NCBI GenBank assembly: GCA_014381785.1
Contig: JACNKZ010000035.1
Coordinates: 41,361 to 105,360 of the forward strand
Source: Kiritimatiellota bacterium
Lineage (GTDB): Bacteria; Verrucomicrobiota; Kiritimatiellia; Kiritimatiellales; Tichowtungiaceae
DNA length: 64,000 bases
Direction of reading: 5' to 3'
Part shown: piece by piece, positions 18,366 to 27,998 of the stretch
Numbering within the stretch: the first letter of the stretch is position 1
How the letters are laid out: each line of letters starts with the position of its first letter
Notes under the pieces: generated by a model
Database searches by the model: none
What the model saw: the letters and a program-made list of their open reading frames with translations, nothing else
Told to the model about the DNA's origin: nothing
Position numbers and translations under genes: made by a program

Positions 18366-19814
18366 TCAGCTCATATCCGCCATGCCGATCAGTTCGGCTT
18401 TTACCTGTTTCCAGTTTTTGGCGGTCATTCCTTGAAGCTTTTCGAGAATCCACGGCGGCACCGTCCGGGCGGTCGGTTCGGGTTCGTTCAGAGTCAGCAC
18501 CCCCGCAGTCCGGCGGGCGGTCTCTTCGTTTACGTGCGTATAGTGTGCGGTCATTGCCGGGTTGCTGTGCCCTATCACGTTCTGAATGACGGCTTGCGGA
18601 GTTCCGGCGGCGGCGTGCAATGAAACCCATGTATGGCGCAGGCTATGAAAACCAACTTCAACAACGGCGCGTTTGCAGGTCGGCTTTGCGCCTTTCTTCC
18701 CGCCCTCTTCCCATGCCTTCAGCGCGGCTTCGTAGGCTTCTTTTCCGGTGCCTTCTTTGACGGTCTGAATCCCGCAGGCTTTGAAGTGTTCCTGAATCTC
18801 GTTTGTAATATCTCCCCGGCGTGTATAAGAGCCTTTGCTGTTCTGGTGCGTGTAGCTTGCGGCGTAGTCCGGCAGAACATACCCTTTGCGTTTGGTCTTT
18901 GGAGTTTCGGAAAGCTTGGCAGTCAGGGCGGCGGGAATACCGATCAGAACAGGCTTGCCGTTCTTCGCGGTCTTGTTCGGCACCCGGCGAATCAGTCCAC
19001 GGTCTAAATCGACTTCTCCCCAAGTCAGGGTGCAACAATCCCCCAAGCGCAGGCCTGTGAAGGTGCCGATACAAAGCAGGGTTTGCAGGTCGCCCATTGC
19101 GGCTTCCAGAATCTCTTTGAGTTCGGCAAGGGTCAGTTCCCGGCGGCTGTTCGTTTTAAGATTCTTGCGGCGTATCTTTTCAAACGGGTTTGCTTTCAGT
19201 CCGGCGGTATCCTGTAGCACCCGGCAGAACAGCTTTAAAAAGCCGATATGCTTGTTGAAGGTGTTAGGGCTTGCCGTTCCCCCGTTCAGGGTCGCGGCGT
19301 AGTCTTGCGCGTGTTTCGGGGTAATATCGCGCAGGGCTTGCGGCTTCGGGTCTTGTGCAGAAAGCCACTTTTCAAAGCGTTGCCAGTGTCCGGCATAATC
19401 GCGCAGGGTATCGTCTCCGGTGTCGGGGCGGTCAGGGCTTTGCAGATACGTTTCCCAAGCTTCGGTAATCGGCAGAACCGGGGCGGCTTCTTCAATGGCC
19501 TGTTCCGTTTCTGTTTTGGCTTGTGCATAGGCGGCGGTCAAAGATTGAAGCTGTGCTTCCCGATTTCCTGCCCGCAGGGGGGCGGTCAGTCGCTTGCGTT
19601 CGGCTTCGGCTTTCCGCAGGTCGGTGATTGGTTTCCCGTCCGTCCCGGTCAGGGCGTGCCGTTGCCGTTTGCCTTCGATGGTGTATTGAATCCAGAAAAC
19701 CCCCGGCGTTTTAGAATCAAAGCGGTATTCCTGCCCGTCTTTGCTTCGTTTGTACAGTCTCCCGGTACCGCGTGCGCTTCTGGTCTTTGCTTTTGACTTG
19801 TCAGCCTTTGCCAT
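18366..19814 (-). CDS. Tyrosine-type site-specific integrase
   Basis: GTFTGLRLGDCCTLTWGEVD, FHSLRHTWVSLHAAAG, VIGHSNPAMTAHYTHV (R-HxxR-H-Y). Confidence 0.95.
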   Translation of the reverse strand: MAKADKSKAKTRSARGTGRLYKRSKDGQEYRFDSKTPGVFWIQYTIEGKRQRHALTGTDGKPITDLRKAEAERKRLTAPLRAGNREAQLQSLTAAYAQAKTETEQAIEEAAPVLPITEAWETYLQSPDRPDTGDDTLRDYAGHWQRFEKWLSAQDPKPQALRDITPKHAQDYAATLNGGTASPNTFNKHIGFLKLFCRVLQDTAGLKANPFEKIRRKNLKTNSRRELTLAELKEILEAAMGDLQTLLCIGTFTGLRLGDCCTLTWGEVDLDRGLIRRVPNKTAKNGKPVLIGIPAALTAKLSETPKTKRKGYVLPDYAASYTHQNSKGSYTRRGDITNEIQEHFKACGIQTVKEGTGKEAYEAALKAWEEGGKKGAKPTCKRAVVEVGFHSLRHTWVSLHAAAGTPQAVIQNVIGHSNPAMTAHYTHVNEETARRTAGVLTLNEPEPTARTVPPWILEKLQGMTAKNWKQVKAELIGMADMS

Positions 19815-20014
19815 GATGAACCCCCTTGTTTGTATCTGCTCCGAAGCGTTCCCGAAAAGCAGAGAATAAACAAGTTAAATCCACCTTAAGCCACGAAGGT
19901 TTTCACCATAACCCTATGAATAAAGGCTAAAGTCTGTTTTTAAAATGGATTCCTAATCCGTAGGTCGTAGGTTCAAATCCTATCCGGGGCACCACCATTG
20001 CCTTCTTGAAACGC

Positions 20015-22096
20015 CTACCCTTTTGCGGGGCGGGCCTTTTTCTTTTCGGACTTTTGACGGTCGGCGGAAGGCAGGCGCAAGTCCATCAGATCGCCCTGGG
20101 TGGAGAGGATCAGCAGGCGGGTTTCGTCGCCAATATGCACCGGATACGGAAGAACACGCATCTGCAGCATCACTTGCACCTGGTTGGCGGTCAGGGTTAA
20201 ATTTTTATAAACGGGGTTGAGCACGAATTTACAGCCTTCTTTCCATCCGGAACAGCCGTAAGCCGTTTTGCCTTTGATGACTTCTTTTCCGCACCGCGGA
20301 CAGGCCCCGACGCGGTTCAAGTCGAGCTGACCGGTGCGGCCGGTTTCGATGACACCGCGGATGTAGTCGCTGATGCCGCCCATGAAGTCGGCATCGTTCA
20401 GTTCGGAGCGCTCAATCTGTTTGAGCTTTTCTTCCCATTCGCCGGTCATTTCCGGCGATTTCAGGAGCGGGTCCTGAATCAGCGCGATCAGGCAGCGGCC
20501 CATATCGGTGGCGCGGATCTGTTTTTTCTCGCGCCGGATGTAATTGCGGCGCAACAGCGTTTCAATAATGGCGGCGCGGGTGGCGGGTGTGCCGATGCCG
20601 CGTTCCTTTAAGGCTTCGCGCAGCGAGTCGTCGTCGACCCATTTTCCGGCGGCTTCCATGGCGCCGAGCAGGGAGTTTTCGCTAAAGGCCTGCGGCGGCT
20701 TGGTTTTGCCCTCGCGCAAATCCGGCTCGTGGGGGCCTGCTTCTCCCTTCTGAAAATCGGGCAGTTCTTGATCGTCGTCCTTCTTCTTTTTCTTCGGGAA
20801 AAGAGCGGTCCAGCCGGGTTCAATAATCTGGGTGCCTTTGGCTTGAAATTCGACTTCGGCGGAAACGCCGTCAACGGTGGTGATATTTTTGACGCATTCC
20901 GGATAGAAGGCGGCGATGAACTGAGTGACCACCGCGCTGTAGACGATCTGTTCGTTCCCGCCGAGATTCCCCGGCAGGATACCGGTGGGGATAATGGCAT
21001 GATGATCGGTCACTTTTTTGTCGTCGATGATGCGCTTGGTGAATGGCAGGTCCGCTAGATTGAGATGCGCGATCTGCTCGCCGCGGATTTTTTCCAACCC
21101 TTGGAAAATTTTAGGAATGCGCGGCTGCATATCTTTATTGAGGTAGCGCGAATCGGTTCGTGGATAGGTGACGAGCTTGGATTCGTAGAGAGTTTGGGTG
21201 GCGGCCAATGTGTCGGCGGCGGAAAGGCCGTGGGCTTTATTGACTTCGCGCTGCAGGGTGGTGAGGTCAAACAGCTGCGGCGGCTGTTCGGTTTTCTTTT
21301 TACCGCCGACCCCGGTGATCTCAAACGGCTGGCCGGTGATTTTCTCCAACAGCGGTTGGGCATTCTCTAGAGTCTGGAAACGGTCGCCGGTGTATTTAAA
21401 GGTGACGTCGCGATACTGAGTGGTCAGCTCCCAGAACGGCTTGGCGCGGAACTGGTCGATTTCGTCGTCGCGCTGAACAATCATGGCGAGCACAGGCGTC
21501 TGCACCCGGCCGACGCTCCAGAGAACACGGTCGTCGCCGCCGCCAATACGGCCGTGGCGGACGGTATGGTAGCGGGTGGCGTTGAGTCCGACGATCCAGT
21601 CGGATTCACTGCGGCAGCGCGCGGCGGCATAGAGCGCGTCGTATTCGTGGCCGTCTTTGAGGTTTTTAAAGGCCTCTTCGATGGCGTCGGGCGTGAGCGA
21701 GTTGAGCCAGAGGCGGCGGATCGGTTTTTCTTCGCAATTCGATAGAGCAAGGATGTAGCGGAAGATGAGCTCCCCTTCCCGCCCGGCATCCGTCGCGCAG
21801 ACAATTTCTTCGGCTTCCTCACAGAGCCGTTTGATCACCCCGAACTGTTCGTCGACCCCGCGGTTGCTGATGAGCTTGAGCCTAAATTCATCCGGCACAA
21901 ACGGCAGGGTGTCGAGCGACCAGCGCTGGAGCGCGGGATCGTATTCGCCCGGCTCTTGAAGCGTCACCAGATGCCCAAACGCCCAGGTAATGGCGCAACC
22001 GCGCCCTTCAATATAGCCGTTTTTTTTGTCGGTGATTTTGAGCACCTTGGCGATATCTCGGGCGACCGACGGCTTTTCTGTGATGACAACTTTCAT
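20015..22096 (-). CDS. topB: DNA topoisomerase III
   Basis: MKVVITEKPSVARDIAKVLK (start moved to 22096), CATDAGREGELIFRYI, KLVTYPRTDSRYL. Confidence 0.93.
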   Translation of the reverse strand: MKVVITEKPSVARDIAKVLKITDKKNGYIEGRGCAITWAFGHLVTLQEPGEYDPALQRWSLDTLPFVPDEFRLKLISNRGVDEQFGVIKRLCEEAEEIVCATDAGREGELIFRYILALSNCEEKPIRRLWLNSLTPDAIEEAFKNLKDGHEYDALYAAARCRSESDWIVGLNATRYHTVRHGRIGGGDDRVLWSVGRVQTPVLAMIVQRDDEIDQFRAKPFWELTTQYRDVTFKYTGDRFQTLENAQPLLEKITGQPFEITGVGGKKKTEQPPQLFDLTTLQREVNKAHGLSAADTLAATQTLYESKLVTYPRTDSRYLNKDMQPRIPKIFQGLEKIRGEQIAHLNLADLPFTKRIIDDKKVTDHHAIIPTGILPGNLGGNEQIVYSAVVTQFIAAFYPECVKNITTVDGVSAEVEFQAKGTQIIEPGWTALFPKKKKKDDDQELPDFQKGEAGPHEPDLREGKTKPPQAFSENSLLGAMEAAGKWVDDDSLREALKERGIGTPATRAAIIETLLRRNYIRREKKQIRATDMGRCLIALIQDPLLKSPEMTGEWEEKLKQIERSELNDADFMGGISDYIRGVIETGRTGQLDLNRVGACPRCGKEVIKGKTAYGCSGWKEGCKFVLNPVYKNLTLTANQVQVMLQMRVLPYPVHIGDETRLLILSTQGDLMDLRLPSADRQKSEKKKARPAKG

Positions 22097-22150
22097 AGAT
22101 GAAGGCTCATTGTATTGAGCCGTTCTCTTCAAGAACACCCCAAACATCTA

Positions 22151-22425
22151 TTTTTTGACAGGATTACAGGATAAGAACTAAACCACTAATCCACACTAAT
22201 CGGGATATGGGACTGAATAAAACAAAACGACCGAAAACAACGGGAAAAACACAAGTTCGCTTGTGTTCTGCCGCGGGCTTTCGGTCAATGTTCCGTCTCA
22301 GCGGAACAGCCGCCCCGCGGCGGCCTGTTTTCTTCTTTTCTCGTCCTGCGCCCACGCTTACAGCGTGGCAAGCTTTCGTGGCGAATTGCCTCCCCATCCC
22401 GTTAATCCTGTTTATCCCGTCAAAA
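22151..22425. repeat. Inverted-repeat-bounded 275-bp non-coding element with a series of internal perfect hairpins
   Basis: TTTTTTGACAGGATTACAGGATAA (22151-22174) versus ATCCCGTTAATCCTGTTTATCCCGTCAAAA (22396-22425); hairpins at 22248-22267, 22290-22307, 22309-22324 and 22352-22368. Confidence 0.65.
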
Positions 22426-22642
22426 TATATTCCAGAGATGTTTTTCTTTTTAGTACTGACTTGAAAACTGAACGCCCTCAAACACCCGTGGTGGACCGAA
22501 CCATTGGAAAAGTCAATGAAAGGTTGCCTGTCCGCGGCAGGAAGAGTAAAAATCGAGCCGTTAGGTGGAACGGTTGCATAAAAACATAAAGATGTCCGTT
22601 CCAGTTGAGATGATGAATCACACCAGAAGGAGATGATCAGAG

Positions 22643-23092
22643 ATGAAGAAACTACTGCTACTTATTGCCGGAATGCTTATTTTTGCCGGAACCGCTATGG
22701 CTGACTGCGGCTCATGCGAAGGCGATGCCGAAGAAGCTAAAGAAAAAGCTGCTTGTGAATTAAAAACCGCCGCAGAGAAAGCCGAATGTGACATGGAAGC
22801 GGCTGAAATGAAAGCGGCCGAAATGAAAGCGGCTGAAATGAAAGCTGCCGAAATGAAGGCTGCCGGCGAAATAAAAGCGGCCGAAATGAAAGCGGCCGGC
22901 GAAATGAAAGCGGCTGAAATGAAGGCTTCCAGCGAAGTGAAGGCTGCCGAAATGAAAGCGGCTGAAAAACAAGAGGCCGCTGAGAAGAAAATGGAAGCTC
23001 AGAAAAAAATGATGGAAGAAAGCACAGACAAGGCGTCCGAGCAGGCTCAGGAAAAGCAGAAGAAATGGTGGAAATTCTGGGGCGGCGAATAA
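22643..23092 (+). CDS. Secreted/periplasmic Ala-Glu-Met-Lys repeat protein
   Basis: Signal peptide MKKLLLLIAGMLIFAGTAMA, then about a dozen AAEMK/AAGEMK units; AGGAG upstream and a terminator downstream. Confidence 0.8.
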   Translation: MKKLLLLIAGMLIFAGTAMADCGSCEGDAEEAKEKAACELKTAAEKAECDMEAAEMKAAEMKAAEMKAAEMKAAGEIKAAEMKAAGEMKAAEMKASSEVKAAEMKAAEKQEAAEKKMEAQKKMMEESTDKASEQAQEKQKKWWKFWGGE

Positions 23093-23116
23093 CCGGTCTG
23101 TTTTCCTATTACGAAA

Positions 23117-23145
23117 GCCCGGCGTATATGCCGGGCTTTTTTATT
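23117..23145 (+). terminator. Rho-independent terminator
   Basis: AAAGCCCGGCGTATATGCCGGGCTTTTTTA. Confidence 0.85.
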
Positions 23146-23220
23146 GGCACCGTGCCCGTAGCTTGTTGATTACCCCTACAAAAATTAAAACATCCAGAAC
23201 CCTGTGCAACCGCACTTTTC

Positions 23221-23289
23221 AGGCAGAATGATTTTAAGACAGAATAATTTTTACAAGCAACTGCCACTGAACAGTTAATCATTCTGCCT
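23221..23289. repeat. Family A miniature hairpin element
   Basis: AGGCAGAATGATTTTAAGACAGAATAATTTTT ... AATCATTCTGCCT. Confidence 0.8.
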
Positions 23290-23348
23290 ATGTTCCTTAT
23301 CGGTTGAGTCGGCATATTTCGAGAGTGATCAGCAAGAGCTGGACCTTA

Positions 23349-24191
23349 CTAACAGCCTGAAGCCCGAGCTCGCAGCTTGTCGAGCAGCTGATCGGAAACA
23401 TGAAGGGTTCCGAACCCGGTTCCCAGCCGCAGGTCGGGTGTGAGCGTCCCGTGGAAGTCGGTTCCGCCGGTAACGACCAGATCGAGCTCGGTACAAATTC
23501 GTTCCAACGCGAGCACCTGATGCGGCGCATGCGCCGGATGCAGCACCTCCAGCCCGCCCAGTCCATGCGGCAACAGCTGCCGGATCAGCCGGCGCAGTTT
23601 ATTGCTGGTGAGCTTCATCTGTCCGGGATGGGCGATCGCGGCCACGCCGCCCGCGCCGCAAATCAGCTCCACACACTGCTCCGGGGACAGCCGGCGGCGG
23701 TTGACGTAGGCGGCCTTATCTTTTCCGAGCAGCTGCTGATAGATTTTGTTCGGATGTTTAAAGTGTCCACGCTCCATTAGCGCGGCGGCGAAATGCGGCC
23801 GGCCGACCAGCTCATCGCCGGCATGCTTACGGACATCATCCATCGTCAGGTCGTAGCCCAGCGTGTTCAATCGAGCGAGCATCTGAATATTCCGCTCGGC
23901 GCGCCCTTGCCGCACCCAGGTGAGCGCCTCCTGAAGCGCAAGGTTCTCGTTATCAAATAGATAGCCAAGAATGTGCAGCGGAGTCCGGCCGAATTCGGCG
24001 CTGAGCTCGATCCCCGGGATCGTTTCAACGGAGGAGGCTTCCCCGGCAGCCATAAAGCGGTCAAATCCGGCGGTTGTGTCGTGGTCAGTCAATGCCAGCG
24101 CGGTCAGCCCGGCCTGCTCCGCGAGCGCAACCAGCTCCTCCGGGGTGCTGGTTCCGTCCGAAAAAATCGAATGGCAGTGCAGGTCAATCAT
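23349..24191 (-). CDS. PHP-domain phosphoesterase
   Basis: MIDLHCHSIFSDGTSTPEELV, LALTDHDTTAG, AIAHPGQ, GGTDFHG. Confidence 0.93.
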   Translation of the reverse strand: MIDLHCHSIFSDGTSTPEELVALAEQAGLTALALTDHDTTAGFDRFMAAGEASSVETIPGIELSAEFGRTPLHILGYLFDNENLALQEALTWVRQGRAERNIQMLARLNTLGYDLTMDDVRKHAGDELVGRPHFAAALMERGHFKHPNKIYQQLLGKDKAAYVNRRRLSPEQCVELICGAGGVAAIAHPGQMKLTSNKLRRLIRQLLPHGLGGLEVLHPAHAPHQVLALERICTELDLVVTGGTDFHGTLTPDLRLGTGFGTLHVSDQLLDKLRARASGC

Positions 24192-24355
24192 GGTGATTCC
24201 AATGGAAAAACAGCCCTTACGGCCTGCGCTCCTTTCCCCCTCCGATATTTTCTCCTATTTCCTATTCGGAATTCCCCAGCGCTTTCGCTACTTTAATCGC
24301 GCTTTTTACTCTAATTTAAATTTTCCCAAATGACCACAGTAAGGAACAAAGAAAA

Positions 24356-26335
24356 ATGGATTTCAACCTGATTGCGAACACAATCCGCGGACTGTCAATG
24401 GACGCTGTGCAAGCGGCTAACTCCGGCCACCCCGGCATGCCGATGGGGATGGCCGATGTCGCCGCTGTCCTCTGGACGCAATACCTCAAACACAACCCGG
24501 AAAACCCGGACTGGGCTGACCGCGACCGCTTTGTTCTTTCCGCTGGACACGGCTCGATGCTGATCTACAGCCTGCTGCATCTCTCCGGCTACGACCTGCC
24601 GATCGAAGAAATTAAAAATTTCCGCCAGTGGGAGAGCAAAACGCCCGGACATCCGGAATACGGCCACACCGTGGGTGTCGAAACCACCACCGGCCCGCTG
24701 GGTCAGGGTTGCGGCAACGCCGTCGGGATGGCCATTGCTGAAGAGATGCTCGCCGCACGCTTCAACACCGAAGCCAAGAAGATTGTCGATCACTACACCT
24801 ACGTCATCTGCTCCGAAGGCGAGCTCGAAGAAGGGATCTCCAACGAGGTCTTCTCGCTGGCCGGCAACCACGGCCTGAGCAAGCTGATTGTCTTCTACGA
24901 TGAAAACCTTATCTCCATCGAAGGCGATGTCCGCATCACCTACACCGACGATGTGGTCAAACGCATGGAGGCCTACGGATGGCACGTCCAGACCGTAAAC
25001 GGCCACAACCACACCGAAATCCAGCGCGCGATTGACGCCGCTCAGGCCGAAACCAAAAGCCCCTCTTTTATCGTCTGCAAAACCAAAATCGGTTTTGGTT
25101 CACCGAACAAACAAGGCTCCGCCGACTGCCACGGCGCACCGCTCGGCAAAGAAGAAGTTCTTCTCACCAAAAAGGCGCTCGGCATGTCTGCGGAACCGTT
25201 CTTCGTCCCGCAGGAAGTCCGCGACCTCTTCGCCGCCCGCCTCGAGGAGATGAAACAGGCCGAAGCCGCCTGGAACACGCTCTTTGCGGAATGGCAGACT
25301 GAAAACGCCGACCTCGCCGCGCAATGGGCCCTGCACATGACGCAGGAAATTCCTGAAACGCTCATCGAAAAAATGCCGGCCTTCGCCTCCGCGCTCGCCA
25401 CCCGCTCAGCCTCCGGAAACATTCTGCAGAAACTCGCCAAAGAGCTTCCCTTCCTTGTGGGCGGATCGGCCGACCTCGGCGGGTCGAACAACACCCTCCT
25501 CAAAGGGTACGCCGACATTGGAGACGGCTCCTTCGAAGGCCGGAATTTTCACTACGGCGTTCGCGAAATCGGAATGGGCGCCATCATGAACGGCGTTCAA
25601 CTGCACGGCGGCTTCCGCATCTACGGAGCCACCTTCCTAGTCTTCGCCGACTTCTTCCGCCCCGCCCTGCGCCTCGCCGCCCTAATGAACCTGCCGGTTA
25701 TCTACGTTCTCACCCACGACAGTTTCTGGGTTGGAGAAGACGGGCCGACGCACCAGCCGGTTGAAACCCTCAACAGCCTGCGCATGATCCCCAACGTGAC
25801 GGTAATCCGCCCGAGCGACCCGAGAGAAACCGGATGCGCCTGGATCGCCGCGCTCAAGAACACCAGCGGACCGACAGTCCTCTGCCTGACACGTCAGAAC
25901 ATCGACGTGCTCGACCGCGAAAAATACAACATGAACGGTCAGCTCTCCAAAGGGGCCTACACGATGTTCCAGAGCGGCGAAGGCAAACCGGACCTGCTCA
26001 TGATCGCAACCGGGTCTGAAGTTAAAATCACCCTCGACGCCGCCGAAAAGCTGGCTGCTGAAGGCACCAACGTCCGCGTGGTCAACATGCCGTCCCGCGA
26101 ACTGTTCGAGGCGCAGGACGGAGCCTACCAGAGCGAGGTGATGGCCGACGGCTGCAATAAGCGCATGGTTGTTGAAGCCGGAAGCTCCTTCGGATGGGAA
26201 AAATACATCGGCCGCTGCGGCGCAACCGTCTGTAAAGACACCTTCGGCGCTTCGGCTCCGGGCGGCGTGCTCGCCGAAAAGTTCGGCTTCACTGCCGACA
26301 ACGTCTACAACACCGCCAAAAAGCTGATCGGTTAA
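24356..26335 (+). CDS. tkt: Transketolase
   Basis: ANSGHPGMPMGMADVAAVLW, GPLGQGCGNAVGMAIAE, THDSFWVGEDGPTHQPVE. Confidence 0.97.
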   Translation: MDFNLIANTIRGLSMDAVQAANSGHPGMPMGMADVAAVLWTQYLKHNPENPDWADRDRFVLSAGHGSMLIYSLLHLSGYDLPIEEIKNFRQWESKTPGHPEYGHTVGVETTTGPLGQGCGNAVGMAIAEEMLAARFNTEAKKIVDHYTYVICSEGELEEGISNEVFSLAGNHGLSKLIVFYDENLISIEGDVRITYTDDVVKRMEAYGWHVQTVNGHNHTEIQRAIDAAQAETKSPSFIVCKTKIGFGSPNKQGSADCHGAPLGKEEVLLTKKALGMSAEPFFVPQEVRDLFAARLEEMKQAEAAWNTLFAEWQTENADLAAQWALHMTQEIPETLIEKMPAFASALATRSASGNILQKLAKELPFLVGGSADLGGSNNTLLKGYADIGDGSFEGRNFHYGVREIGMGAIMNGVQLHGGFRIYGATFLVFADFFRPALRLAALMNLPVIYVLTHDSFWVGEDGPTHQPVETLNSLRMIPNVTVIRPSDPRETGCAWIAALKNTSGPTVLCLTRQNIDVLDREKYNMNGQLSKGAYTMFQSGEGKPDLLMIATGSEVKITLDAAEKLAAEGTNVRVVNMPSRELFEAQDGAYQSEVMADGCNKRMVVEAGSSFGWEKYIGRCGATVCKDTFGASAPGGVLAEKFGFTADNVYNTAKKLIG

Positions 26336-26346
26336 CCTCGGAAAAA

Positions 26347-26399
26347 ACGAGGCCGGATTTTCCAATGCTTGGAAAGTCCGGCCTTCTTCTTTTTTTTGA
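26347..26399 (+). terminator. tkt terminator whose stem contains the TTCCAA-N3-TTGGAA palindrome
   Basis: AGGCCGGATTTTCCAATGCTTGGAAAGTCCGGCCTTCTTCTTTTTTTT. Confidence 0.85.
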
Positions 26400-26474
26400 C
26401 TAGAGGAAATCTCACTTCGCCGCTATACTGAGCTCAATATGACAGCCTTCTGGATATAAGCTCGCACACTACTT

Positions 26475-27998
26475 ATGAAAAACCCTGAGAACGTCGGATC
26501 CAACAAACAGGAAATCGCGCCGGCCATACGAAATGTGCTCATGGCGCTCGGTCGGGGGCTGGGAAGTATCGCGGTGTACGGCCCCGAGCACCCAGCGGTC
26601 AAACTGATCGTTAGCCAGACATATGAAATGCTGCAGGAGGCCCTCAAAAGCGGCGCTGTAACCATCGGATCGTTCCATGGCGGACTGACGGTGGACGAAA
26701 AGCCGGTGGAAGTAAGCGATCTTCCAATCCGCACGCTCGAAAAGCGGCTGGTTTCCATGAAGGTTTCTCATCTGGTTCTGAATGCCGGTCTGTCGCAGGA
26801 AGAGCTTCAGAATCTTTTAACCGCGCTGTGCGAGTCAACCGCAGAGAAAATGAAAGAAACCATGTCCAAATCCGGCGCGAAGCATATCGCGCTTGAAGAG
26901 GTTAAGTATGTGACCCTGCGCAACGGTGAAAAGAAAACCGGAGCGGGCGACGGCGACGGCGGGAATGAGATCCCTCCAACACAAGTCAGCCAGATCATTG
27001 CCTTCCTGAAAGGAGAGTCGGGAACAGACGCCAGCTCCGCCGGATTAAAGAAGGCAATTTCTGATCCGCAGAAACTGGGGCAGATGATTATGGAAGCCGC
27101 CGCAATCCGGCAGCAAGCCGCATCCATTGATCAGGGTGAAAGTCTGGCTGATATTGTCGTCGGCTGCCTGCGCCGCACCTATGACGGGCTGAGTAAAGAA
27201 TCCGCCTTTGAATCGGCCCAGGGCAAAGCGACTCTGGCCAAGACCATGCTTCTCGTTGAAAAAACCATTATGGATAAAATCCGGGGTCCTGAGGGAGCTG
27301 AAAGCCCCGGGCTGGATCGACGCATTATGGCCGGCATCCGCGACATGGAAAAAGAACGGCAATTTGACATGCTCTCCACCCATTATGAGGAGCAGTGTCT
27401 GAAGCGTGAAAAAACAGAGAAAACACTCGTCGAACTGATTAAACAGGTCGGCCCCGAAAAGGCCCGCGAGCAGCTGATGGCATCCAACATACCGACGAAG
27501 GACTGGCAGCGTTTAATGGCTCAAAGCAATCCCCCGTCACAATCTGCGACTGCCGGAGATGGAGGCGATGTCGATATCAGTGCGATTGCAACGGTTCTGG
27601 ACAAGCTCGACGGACTCCTTCAAATAGCGGAAAGAAACCCGGAAGAGGCGAAAAACACCGTCCGGGACGCCCGTCAGGGCATTGACGACTATGCATCTCA
27701 AGCTGATGCAAAAATCCATGAGATCGAAGACCGGGTTCATAACAGCAACGCAGAGGACCGTGACAATCTCATACTGGAAATTTCCAAACTGACGCTTTCT
27801 CTGATGCAGCCGCTCACGGTAATCAACGGCTCACTCGAAGCCGCGATGATGACGGCAGAGCCCGAACTTCATAAAGAACTGCTGGAGCTCGCCCACCAAA
27901 GCGGTCAAAGCCTGGATGCCATGACGAAAAAAATGATCGAGCTGACAAATTATCCCGAGCTCAACGAGGCCGACGGGCATCTCAACGAGTGGCATTAA
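26475..27998 (+). CDS. Hypothetical protein with a C-terminal DHp-like helical segment
   Basis: 507-aa ORF; C-terminus LSLMQPLTVINGSLEAAMM resembles a histidine kinase DHp helix; no HATPase domain. Confidence 0.6.
   Translation: MKNPENVGSNKQEIAPAIRNVLMALGRGLGSIAVYGPEHPAVKLIVSQTYEMLQEALKSGAVTIGSFHGGLTVDEKPVEVSDLPIRTLEKRLVSMKVSHLVLNAGLSQEELQNLLTALCESTAEKMKETMSKSGAKHIALEEVKYVTLRNGEKKTGAGDGDGGNEIPPTQVSQIIAFLKGESGTDASSAGLKKAISDPQKLGQMIMEAAAIRQQAASIDQGESLADIVVGCLRRTYDGLSKESAFESAQGKATLAKTMLLVEKTIMDKIRGPEGAESPGLDRRIMAGIRDMEKERQFDMLSTHYEEQCLKREKTEKTLVELIKQVGPEKAREQLMASNIPTKDWQRLMAQSNPPSQSATAGDGGDVDISAIATVLDKLDGLLQIAERNPEEAKNTVRDARQGIDDYASQADAKIHEIEDRVHNSNAEDRDNLILEISKLTLSLMQPLTVINGSLEAAMMTAEPELHKELLELAHQSGQSLDAMTKKMIELTNYPELNEADGHLNEWH

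Larger units (their letters stand above)
13524..19994. mobile_element. Integrative element inserted at the 3' end of tRNA-Arg
   Basis: 48-bp direct repeat GGATTCCTAATCCGTAGGTCGTAGGTTCAAATCCTATCCGGGGCACCA at 13524-13571 and 19947-19994; tyrosine integrase near the distal end. Confidence 0.93.

Noticed and set aside
19947-19994. Second tRNA-Arg gene at the distal att site
   Set aside because: Only the 3' 48 bp of the tRNA are present; it is an attachment-site duplicate, not a complete tRNA.
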